DNA of 54,308 nt, taken from Flavobacteriales bacterium. Its GTDB lineage: Bacteria; Bacteroidota; Bacteroidia; Flavobacteriales_F; PHOS-HE28. Shown here in pieces: positions 1-6,067 of this stretch. The notes beneath the pieces were generated by a model that ran no database searches, was not told the DNA's origin, and saw only the letters and a list, made by a program, of their open reading frames with translations. Positions within the stretch are counted from its first letter, which is position 1. Each line of letters begins with the position of its first letter. The DNA lies in assembly GCA_024103275.1 (NCBI GenBank), contig JAGFIV010000042.1:1-54308 (forward strand). Direction: 5' to 3'. Position numbers and translations under genes: made by a program.

Positions 1-179
1 CCCAACCCGCGCTCGGGTGTGCGCGGGTCCAGAAGATCCCGGCGCTCGCTTGCAGCGAGTGCCCGCCATGCCCGCCGCCTCCGGCGGTCTCCCCCGCTTG
101 CGAAATTGGTCGGCCCTGACTTGTGCAAGCATCGTGTGTGGGCCTGTGCTGCGGATCGTTCGTGCGCTGGGGCCTTGCC
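1..179. other. non-coding or truncated left edge
   Basis: No convincing gene is visible here. Short open frames on both strands have no family features. The stretch holds small GC hairpins (for example an inverted repeat CTCGC...GCGAG near 47-62) and runs up to the stop codon of the ytxJ gene. It could be the intergenic side of a gene lying outside the window. Confidence 0.4.
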
Positions 180-527
180 TCACGCGGGTTCCACCATGGC
201 CTCCACCGTATCCGCGTAAGTGATGGCGCGGTGCGAGGTGTGGTGGATGCACGCGCCGTTGCGGATCACCAGCACCTGTGGTGATTCGTGCTGGATGCCG
301 TAGCGCGTTTCCACGGCATCGGAGATGTCACGGTGGGCCCAGAGGTCCAGGTAATAGGCTGGATGGCCGGCATCATCGGCCGCGGTCCAATCCTTTTCCA
401 GGCGGGCCAAAGCACCCTTGCTGATCCGGCACGTGGTACTGTGCTTGAAGATCAGTACGGGCTTCTGCCTGGACAGGTCGTCGATCCGGTCCAGTTGCCC
501 CAACGTGGTCAATTCTATCCAATGCAT
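180..527 (-). CDS. ytxJ: YtxJ-family bacillithiol-linked redox protein
   Basis: This is a small cytoplasmic thioredoxin-fold protein of the YtxJ family (DUF2847), which is thought to act as a monothiol bacilliredoxin-like protein in bacteria that use bacillithiol. It has 115 residues, the usual family length. The strand 'PVLIFKHSTTC' leads into a C33-R-I-S36 single-cysteine active site, and 'SPQVLVIRNG' near residue 83 supplies the expected cis-proline loop. The ATG at 527 gives the usual family N-terminus (HWIELTTL). It lies 127 bp downstream of the DUF2249 gene on the same strand, so the two may be co-transcribed, although the gap contains repeat-like sequence. The exact substrate is not known for this family. 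Confidence 0.85.
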   Translation of the reverse strand: MHWIELTTLGQLDRIDDLSRQKPVLIFKHSTTCRISKGALARLEKDWTAADDAGHPAYYLDLWAHRDISDAVETRYGIQHESPQVLVIRNGACIHHTSHRAITYADTVEAMVEPA

Positions 528-631
528 GATGAACGAGATTTTAGTTCACAGTACGTTCTTCGGAGGCAACTTGAACAAACTGTCCATCCCTACGAACCAC
601 GAACCATCTACTACGAACCGATCCCACCTGT

Positions 632-660
632 TTTCAGCTTTCAACTTTCCTGTTTCAGCT
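632..660. repeat. short TTTCAGCTTT-type intergenic repeat
   Basis: A pyrimidine-rich stretch repeats the words TTTCAGCTTT and CAACTTTC around the stop codon of the DUF2249 gene. The same words recur at 4107-4140, at the end of the ppx gene. The upstream part of the gap (about 590-625) repeats CTACGAACC and ACGAACC. The position at a gene end suggests a processing or termination element, but this is inference. Confidence 0.4.
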
Positions 661-1413
661 TTTGAGCTTTGCGACCCGCACCTTCCACTCTTCCGGTCCG
701 TCCACCAGGTAATCCCACTTGAAGGGCACGCCGCTTTCCGCCTCGATCTGGTAGTAGAGCGGCTTGGGGTCGTGGTCGTTGGTGAAGACGAAGGCTTGGC
801 CCGGCTTCAGCTCATCGAACGCATCGAACACCATCTCGTGCCGCTTGGCCGGATGGAAGGGGCGCACGTCGAAGGTCTTCACCACCAGGATGTCCACATC
901 GACCTCGTCGTCGTTCTGCTCCAGCTTCTTCACGTGTACCACATACTCGCCGGGCTGTTGCTTCTTGTAGGTCCAGGCCATTTGTCCGCTGAACTTCTCG
1001 TTGAAGATCCCGTGGATCTCGGCCGGCTCCTGCCCGGCGATGATCTCCATGGTGTCGCCTTCCTTCATCATGCCGTAGCGGTGGAACACCACGTGTTTCC
1101 AGTCGGCAGGGTCCACCTTGCGCAGGTCCATCAGCGTGGAGATGTCGGTGAACTCGCGGCCCTGTGAGGCTTCGGTACGGGTGACCATCACCTTCCATTC
1201 GCGGCCGCCGCGCTCCAGGTATTCCCAGCCCACCACATCGCCGTGGATGGAGAGGAATTCGTAGTACAGCGGCAGGGGGTCATGGTCGTTGATGAAGATG
1301 AAGCTGTCGCCCACGGGCAGCTCCTTGAACATCTTCAGCAGGGTGGTGTGCCGGTCGATGGGGACCATGACGCGTACATCGAGCTCGGGTGGCGGTTGGA
1401 TGTGATTGCCCAT
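655..1413 (-). CDS. protein with three DUF2249-like domains
   Basis: The protein has 252 residues and contains tandem DUF2249 units, a domain of unknown role often seen near redox or nitrogen-oxide genes. The first (about residues 10-80) and last (about 175-252) each carry the signature 'NDHDPxPLYY' followed by an aromatic W-x-Y and a 'W.V.V.' strand. The middle part (about 100-165) repeats the same pattern in degenerate form ('GDTMEIIAGQEPAEIHGIF', then 'MAWTYKKQQPGEY'), so it looks like a third unit that lost the NDHDP loop. The ATG at 1413 was chosen because it is followed by the first domain strand; the 25-codon extension upstream has no features. It is divergent from the helicase gene. 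Confidence 0.75.
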   Translation of the reverse strand: MGNHIQPPPELDVRVMVPIDRHTTLLKMFKELPVGDSFIFINDHDPLPLYYEFLSIHGDVVGWEYLERGGREWKVMVTRTEASQGREFTDISTLMDLRKVDPADWKHVVFHRYGMMKEGDTMEIIAGQEPAEIHGIFNEKFSGQMAWTYKKQQPGEYVVHVKKLEQNDDEVDVDILVVKTFDVRPFHPAKRHEMVFDAFDELKPGQAFVFTNDHDPKPLYYQIEAESGVPFKWDYLVDGPEEWKVRVAKLKS

Positions 1414-1645
1414 AATGGATGGAATGCTTTGCAGGTCTCTTCCGCTGGCGCCAAACCTCGCGCATGCATGCGGTGCCGCAAGGTACACCGGGCCTTTGCG
1501 GCAATGGTCACAGTGTGGTCAATCCGCCTTGGCGGGGCCATGGGGCAGACCCGGCCTTCCACACCCCTTTCTTGCCTACCTTGTCCTCGTGCCGGTGGCG
1601 ATCCAGTCGCCGATCACCGGAGCCGCACGCACCACCCTAACCCCC

Positions 1646-4087
1646 ATGTCCATTGAAGAAGAAGGCGCAACCGTCGCATCCGTGAGGAAACCCGCCGCGG
1701 CCCCACGGCCGGGCCCGGACCCGGAGGAAGGCCGGCTGGAGACCACCGAAATGGCCGCCATGGCCGCCCGGTTCGTGAACAGCACCAACAGGCATGTGTT
1801 CCTCACCGGCAAGGCGGGCACCGGCAAGACCACCTTCCTGCACCAGCTGGCACGCGGCACGCACAAGCGGTTCGTGATCACGGCCCCCACGGGCATCGCG
1901 GCGCTCAACGCCAAGGGCGTCACCATCCACTCCCAGTTCCTGCTGCCCTTCGGAACCTTCATCCCCGAACGGCACTTGCCGCCGGACATCCCCGAATACG
2001 GCCAGTTCCACGACCGCGACACCTTGAACCGGCGCCACCCGCTGAACGCGGTGCGGCGCCACGTCCTGCGGGCCATCGACCTGCTGATCATCGATGAGGT
2101 GAGCATGCTGCGTGCCGACCTGCTGGACGCCATCGACCATCGCCTGCGCAGCGCGCGCGGCATGCACCACCTGAGCTTCGGCGGCGTGCAGGTGCTGCTC
2201 ATCGGCGACCTCTTCCAGCTGCCGCCCGTGGTCAAGGATGATGAATGGGCCGTGCTGCGCAACTGGTATGCGAGCCCCCACTTCTTCGAGGCCCGTGCCC
2301 TGAAGGAGGCGGGATATGCGCACATCGAGCTGGACAAGATCTTCCGGCAGCAGGACGGCGGGTTCATCGCGATCCTGAACAACCTGCGCAACAACACGGT
2401 GACGCAGGCGGACGTGGATACGCTGAACAGCTACTACAAGCCGTCCACGGCCCAGGGCGGGGCCGATGGCGTGATCACCCTGACCACCCACAACCGCACC
2501 GCGGATGAACTGAACCGGCGCGAGCTGGACGGCCTGCCCGGGAAGGCCCATGTATTCAAGGCCGGGGTGGAGGGCGATTTCCCGCCCGGCATGTATCCCG
2601 TGCCGGATGAACTGGAACTGAAGGAAGGGGCCCAGGTCATGTTCATCCGCAACGACCCCGACAAGGCATACTTCAACGGGAAGTTGGCGCGGGTGGCGGA
2701 CATCGATGAGGACGGCATCACCGTGGAGATGCTGGACGGCGGCGGGCCTTACCGGATGAAGCGCGAAACATGGGAGAACAAGCGCTACGTGGTGGATACC
2801 GCCACCAAGGAGCAGAAGGAGGAAGTGCTGGGCAGCTTTACGCAGTATCCGGTGAAGCTGGCCTGGGCCATCACCGTGCACAAGAGCCAAGGCCTCACGT
2901 TCGACAAGGCCATCATCGACGTGGGCAGTGCCTTTGCCCGGGGGCAGGTGTACGTGGCCCTGTCACGTCTGCGCTCGCTGGACGGGCTGGTGCTGCGCAC
3001 GCGCATCGACCCCGCCGTGGTGACCACCGACCGCGAGGTGCTGGCCTTCAGCGAACGGAGGCTCAGCCAACAGCCGCTGCCGGAACAACTGCGGGAGCAC
3101 CAGCGGCTCTACCTGCAGGCCATGCTCACGGGCTGCTTCGATTTCAGCGACATCGCCAAGAAGGTGGGCTTTACCCGCAAGGATGGCGAGGCGGGCGAAT
3201 TTGAGGACGAATCGATGCGAACGGCCCTGCAAAGGCTGGCCGACAAGCTCGACAAGGAGGAGGCCAATACGCACATCTTCCGCAACCAGTTGTTGCGCCT
3301 GCTGCATGCGGGCGACAGGGCCACGCTGCTGGAGCGGATCGGCAAGGGAGGCGGCTACTATGCCGCGATGTTGGGCGGGTGCATGATGGACCTGCTGCGG
3401 CATTTGGCCCAAGTGGAGCAGTTGAGCCGCACCAAGCAATATGCAGCGGACCTGCGCGAGATCGATGCCTTGCTGGTGCGGCAACTGGGGATGATCGCCA
3501 AGGCGGGCCACATCACCACCTGCATCCTCAATGGGGAGGATGTGGGCCCCATGCCGGACCTGGAGCAGGAACTGCGCATCCGGCGCGCCGCCGCCTTGGT
3601 GGAAGTGGCGAAATGGGCCGAGGAGAACCGCCCCAACGCCAGCGGAAAGACTGGCCGCAAGCGGAAGCGCCAGGACCCGGATGGCGTGTTTGGCGGGAAG
3701 GAGGCAAGGGGGGAGAAAAGGGAGAGGAGGGAGAAGCGGGTCAAGCGGGAGAAGGGGGAGAAGGGGGAGAAGATGGTGAAGGGGGAGACCTATCGGAAGA
3801 CGTATGCATTGCTGCAGGAAGGCAAGTCCCTGGCCGAGGTGGCCGCAGCGCGCCAGTTGTCACTTGGGACCATTGAAGGACATGCCGCACGGGGAATAGC
3901 GGAAGGCGAGATCGACATCGCTTCGGTGATGGAGGATGGCATGCGCAATGCCGTTGCCGACTGGATGCAGGAGCATCCCAAGGCCACTACGCAGGAAGCC
4001 CGCGATCACTTCCGCGAGACATACAGTTACGGGCAGTTGCGGATGGTGCAGGCGTGGCTGAGGAAGGAGGCACAGGCGGAAAGCTGA
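1646..4087 (+). CDS. PIF1/RecD-like SF1 DNA helicase with C-terminal HTH domain
   Basis: This is an ATP-dependent superfamily 1B helicase. Seen motifs: Walker A GKAGTGKT (residues 55-62), 'TAPTGIAAL' motif Ia, 'LLIIDEVSM' Walker B (D150/E151), 'LIGDLFQLPPV' motif III, 'ITVHKSQGLTF' motif V near residue 415, and 'YVALSRLRSLDGL' motif VI. After the helicase core come a helical region, a lysine/glutamate/arginine-rich low-complexity linker (about residues 685-715, from a purine-rich tract at 3695-3790), and a C-terminal helix-turn-helix ('RQLSLGTIEGHAARG') as in RecQ-like HTH_40 helicases. The 813-residue form from ATG 1646 starts in the usual place; the frame is open further upstream but has no features. 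The likely role is in DNA repair or replication-fork processing, and the family is widespread in Bacteroidota. Confidence 0.88.
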   Translation: MSIEEEGATVASVRKPAAAPRPGPDPEEGRLETTEMAAMAARFVNSTNRHVFLTGKAGTGKTTFLHQLARGTHKRFVITAPTGIAALNAKGVTIHSQFLLPFGTFIPERHLPPDIPEYGQFHDRDTLNRRHPLNAVRRHVLRAIDLLIIDEVSMLRADLLDAIDHRLRSARGMHHLSFGGVQVLLIGDLFQLPPVVKDDEWAVLRNWYASPHFFEARALKEAGYAHIELDKIFRQQDGGFIAILNNLRNNTVTQADVDTLNSYYKPSTAQGGADGVITLTTHNRTADELNRRELDGLPGKAHVFKAGVEGDFPPGMYPVPDELELKEGAQVMFIRNDPDKAYFNGKLARVADIDEDGITVEMLDGGGPYRMKRETWENKRYVVDTATKEQKEEVLGSFTQYPVKLAWAITVHKSQGLTFDKAIIDVGSAFARGQVYVALSRLRSLDGLVLRTRIDPAVVTTDREVLAFSERRLSQQPLPEQLREHQRLYLQAMLTGCFDFSDIAKKVGFTRKDGEAGEFEDESMRTALQRLADKLDKEEANTHIFRNQLLRLLHAGDRATLLERIGKGGGYYAAMLGGCMMDLLRHLAQVEQLSRTKQYAADLREIDALLVRQLGMIAKAGHITTCILNGEDVGPMPDLEQELRIRRAAALVEVAKWAEENRPNASGKTGRKRKRQDPDGVFGGKEARGEKRERREKRVKREKGEKGEKMVKGETYRKTYALLQEGKSLAEVAAARQLSLGTIEGHAARGIAEGEIDIASVMEDGMRNAVADWMQEHPKATTQEARDHFRETYSYGQLRMVQAWLRKEAQAES

Positions 4088-4132
4088 AAGCGGAAAAGAT
4101 CCGCCATTTCAGCTTTCCACTTTCAGCTTTCC
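4078..4132. terminator. bidirectional terminator-like inverted repeat
   Basis: GGAAAGCTGAAAG at 4078-4090 is the exact reverse complement of CTTTCAGCTTTCC at 4120-4132, with a smaller GCGGA/TCCGC hairpin inside (4090-4104). The repeat spans the stop codons of the convergent helicase and ppx genes, so it could terminate both transcripts. A second partial right arm lies at 4107-4118. Confidence 0.6.
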
Positions 4133-5028
4133 ACTTTTCTCCCGCACTGCTTGGTGTACAGGTCGTAGATGATGCCGTCGGCCAGGCCCACCTTGGGCAC
4201 AAAGACCTCCTCGATGCCCGCTTCGTCCATCACGCGCAGGAAGATGTCGGCGGCGGGGATGATCACGTCGGCGCGGTCGGGGCGCAGGCGCAGATGCTGC
4301 ACGCGGTCCTCTAGCGAATAGGAGGCGATGCGGTCGCGCTGCTTGCGGATGTCGTCGCGGTGCAACGGCTCACCGTAGGCGTTGCGGTTCTCCTTGAAGA
4401 TGCGGTTGATGTTGCCGCCGGTCCCGATGGCGGTCAGCGGCCCGCGCTGGGCGTGCGGTTCCTGCAGGAATCCGGAAATGGACGCCCACGCCGCCGCATC
4501 CACCTTGCCGTGCAGCAGGCGCACCGTGCCGATGGGGAAGGAGGCGGAGCGCTTCCGCACCCCCTGCTCGATCCAGGTGAGCTCCGTGCTGCCGCCGCCC
4601 ACGTCGATGTACAGGTAACTGCGGTCCTTCAGCAGGTCCTGCGTCCAGAAGGTGCCCATGATCAAATCGGCCTCCTCGGTGCCGCCGATCACTTCGATCC
4701 GCACACCGCTGCGTTCCTTGGCGAAAGCGATGACCTCCGCGCGGTTTGCGGCCTCGCGCATGGCGCTGGTGGCGCAGCAGCGCAGGTGATGCACGCCATA
4801 CACCTCGGTGAGGAGCCGGAAGGCCTCCAGCGATTTGATCAGCTGGTCGCGCTTGGCCATGCCGATGGCACCGGTGGCGACCACGTCCTCGCCAAGCCGG
4901 ATCGGCACACGCACCAACGTTTGCTTCTTGATCACCGGGTGGTCCTCGCGCGCAATCACCTCGCCGATGAGCAGGCGCACGGCGTTGGAGCCGATGTCGA
5001 TGGCAGCGTATGCAAGCGGACCGGTGAT
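4123..5028 (-). CDS. Ppx/GppA-family phosphatase (exopolyphosphatase / pppGppase), atypical start
   Basis: Short-form Ppx/GppA phosphatase of the ASKHA fold, which hydrolyses polyphosphate or pppGpp in the cytoplasm. Seen: 'AAIDIGSNAVRLLI' phosphate-1 strand, 'CCATSAMREAAN', and the phosphate-2 loop 'DVGGGSTEL'. The conserved first strand lies upstream of the first canonical start (GTG at 4980, which would give 285 residues and cut into this strand). The reading frame continues upstream without any ATG, GTG or TTG. An ATC at 5028-5026 lies 4 bp from a TACCTTCG promoter box, the same layout as the ATG of other genes here, so I place the start there (301 residues), possibly as a mutated or non-canonical start. 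The gene faces the helicase and lies beside a copy of the valS 3' end. The function is well supported; the start is uncertain. Confidence 0.8.
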   Translation of the reverse strand: MTGPLAYAAIDIGSNAVRLLIGEVIAREDHPVIKKQTLVRVPIRLGEDVVATGAIGMAKRDQLIKSLEAFRLLTEVYGVHHLRCCATSAMREAANRAEVIAFAKERSGVRIEVIGGTEEADLIMGTFWTQDLLKDRSYLYIDVGGGSTELTWIEQGVRKRSASFPIGTVRLLHGKVDAAAWASISGFLQEPHAQRGPLTAIGTGGNINRIFKENRNAYGEPLHRDDIRKQRDRIASYSLEDRVQHLRLRPDRADVIIPAADIFLRVMDEAGIEEVFVPKVGLADGIIYDLYTKQCGRKVES

Positions 5029-5032
5029 GCGA

Positions 5033-5040
5033 CGAAGGTA
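5033..5040 (-). promoter_or_regulatory. -7 promoter box TACCTTCG for ppx
   Basis: On the minus strand the sequence TACCTTCG fits the TAnnTTYG element seen before other genes in this window. Four bases separate it from the presumed ATC start of the phosphatase gene. No clear -33 TTTG is visible. Confidence 0.5.
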
Positions 5041-5050
5041 GCGGCCATGC

Positions 5051-5101
5051 CTACTTCAGCACCGCCAGCCGTTCCTCCAGCGTCGTGATCTTCGGTTCGG
5101 C
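5051..5101 (-). repeat. partial copy 1 of the valS 3' end
   Basis: The 51 bases match the last 51 bases of valS (8264-8314) at 44 positions by eye and encode almost the same tail ('LEERLAVLK' plus stop). It lies between the ppx promoter and the toxin-antitoxin promoter. No gene continues from it, so it is a stray fragment. Confidence 0.75.
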
Positions 5102-5113
5102 CCGATCCGCCCG

Positions 5114-5121
5114 TATCTTCG
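5114..5121 (+). promoter_or_regulatory. -7 promoter box TATCTTCG for the toxin-antitoxin operon
   Basis: TATCTTCG matches TAnnTTYG and ends 5 bp before the antitoxin ATG at 5127. This spacing would put the transcription start at or next to the start codon, so the mRNA is probably leaderless. Confidence 0.5.
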
Positions 5122-5126
5122 CGGAA

Positions 5127-5345
5127 ATGGAACAGTATATCCTCCAATTGAAGGACGCCCGCAAAAAGAAGTTCTTCGATGAGCTGCTGAGCCAACTCGA
5201 TTTCATCGAAGTGGTGAACATCATGAAGGATGGCAAGAAGGCGACGGTCGCTCTTGAGCTGATGGAGGCGTTGGGCGACGCAAAGGCGCACTTGCGTGGA
5301 ACGATGAAGCTCCGTCCCGCGAAGCGCTTGCTCGAAGAGCTTTGA
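5127..5345 (+). CDS. putative antitoxin of a RelE/ParE-type module
   Basis: This 72-residue charged, mainly helical protein immediately precedes a RelE/ParE-type toxin and is therefore its likely antitoxin. No DNA-binding motif is obvious. The N-terminus is rich in Lys and Glu ('LKDARKKKFFDELL'), followed by hydrophobic 'FIEVVNIMKDGKKATVALEL'. The ATG at 5127 is 5 bp from a TATCTTCG promoter box, which favours it over the earlier in-frame codon at 5085. The gene ends ...GAG CTT TGA, and the toxin frame continues in +1 from exactly this point. It sits between two copies of the valS 3' end. Family assignment rests on context, so confidence is moderate. Confidence 0.65.
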   Translation: MEQYILQLKDARKKKFFDELLSQLDFIEVVNIMKDGKKATVALELMEALGDAKAHLRGTMKLRPAKRLLEEL

Positions 5346-5661
5346 GGTCGTCAGTTCGCCGGTTTTCGACCGAGCGGTCAAACGGCTGGCAAAACGGTAC
5401 TCGTCCGTGCGTGCCGACGTTGCGGAGCTGATCGAAGGGTTGACACATGATCCATTGCAGGGCACAGCGCTCGGCAGGGACTGTTACAAGGTCCGAATGG
5501 CCGTTCGATCCAAGGGCAAAGGCAGGTCGGGCGGCACCCGGGTGATCACGTGTGTGAAAGTGGTGCGCCGAACCGTGATCCTGCTCACCATCTACGACAA
5601 ATCGGAAACGGGCGATATCTCCAACAAGGAGTTGGCGAAGCTGGTGGAAATGTTCACCTGA
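5344..5661 (+). CDS. RelE/ParE-family toxin, no canonical start at its N-terminus
   Basis: This is a type II toxin of the RelE/ParE fold; relatives cleave mRNA or block gyrase. The conserved family pattern is visible in full: 'VVSSPVFDRAVKRLAKRY', then 'DPLQGTALGRDCYKVRMA', the basic 'SKGKGRSGGTRVITCVKVV', and the C-terminal 'LLTIYDKSE...ISNKEL'. The first half lies upstream of the first usable start codon (GTG 5407), which would remove the essential first strand and helix (a CTG lies at 5386). Reading starts directly after CTT-TGA of the antitoxin in +1 frame, giving 105 residues. Either the product is made by +1 frameshifting as an antitoxin-toxin fusion, or the start codon has been lost and the toxin is inactive. 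Confidence 0.7.
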   Translation, partial: EVVSSPVFDRAVKRLAKRYSSVRADVAELIEGLTHDPLQGTALGRDCYKVRMAVRSKGKGRSGGTRVITCVKVVRRTVILLTIYDKSETGDISNKELAKLVEMFT

Positions 5662-5682
5662 GCCAGGGCTGCCCAGCTCTCT

Positions 5683-5773
5683 TCACTTCAGCACCGCCAA
5701 CCGTTCCTCCAGTGCCTTGATCTTCGCTTCGGCATCGGCCTTCTTCTTGCGCTCGTTCTCCAGCACCTGCGGC
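5683..5773 (-). pseudogene. partial copy 2 of the valS 3' end
   Basis: Ninety-one bases match the last 91 bases of valS (8264-8354) with only about six differences by eye, including the stop codon. They encode 'QVLENERKKK' and the rest of the valyl-tRNA synthetase coiled-coil tail. Upstream of the match (towards higher coordinates) the similarity stops abruptly and an inverted repeat begins ten bases later. A 60-codon frame runs through it, but it has no sign of being a gene of its own. Confidence 0.8.
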
Positions 5774-5783
5774 AGGACTCTCA

Positions 5784-5953
5784 AACCCGGAATATGCAGT
5801 AGGATTTCTACTACGGCCCGAAATCGCTGCGGCAGCAAGCGTTTCACTGGCTTTCCTTTCGTCAAAATGACATAAGCTATACCTCCTCAACGAAAGCCTT
5901 GCTGCCATTGCGCTTTCGACCCTCGCAACGAACCCTACTGCATAATCCGGGTT
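5784..5953. repeat. 170-bp inverted-repeat (MITE- or att-like) element
   Basis: The 20-bp arms at 5784-5803 and 5934-5953 are reverse complements with one mismatch (AACCCGGAATATGCAGTAGG against its partner). Inside, further imperfect pairing is visible (GGCTTTCCTTTCGT on the left, ACGAAAGCC on the right), so the whole segment could fold into a long imperfect hairpin. It starts ten bases from the end of the valS-tail copy. No transposase is encoded. Confidence 0.6.
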
Positions 5954-6067
5954 CAAAGGCAACCGAATTGCAAGACCTACGTCCCCCGGATAGTACCAAC
6001 CTCAAGATCAATGCGATTGCTGCAGCTCCCTGTCCTCGATGCGCCGATCGTTTCAAAAAGGACATCC

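Larger units (their letters stand above)
5662..6067. other. 406-bp gap holding a valS fragment and an inverted repeat
   Basis: Between the toxin gene and the T9SS protein gene there is no complete gene. The gap holds the second copy of the valS tail (5683-5773) and a 170-bp inverted-repeat element (5784-5953). The remaining bases before the ATG at 6068 have no clear TAnnTTTG box. The local base composition is less GC-rich than that of the flanking housekeeping genes. Confidence 0.6.

Noticed and set aside
5683-5865. 60-residue protein gene covering the valS-tail copy
   Set aside because: Its second half is the valS tail and its first half has no features; best seen as a gene fragment.
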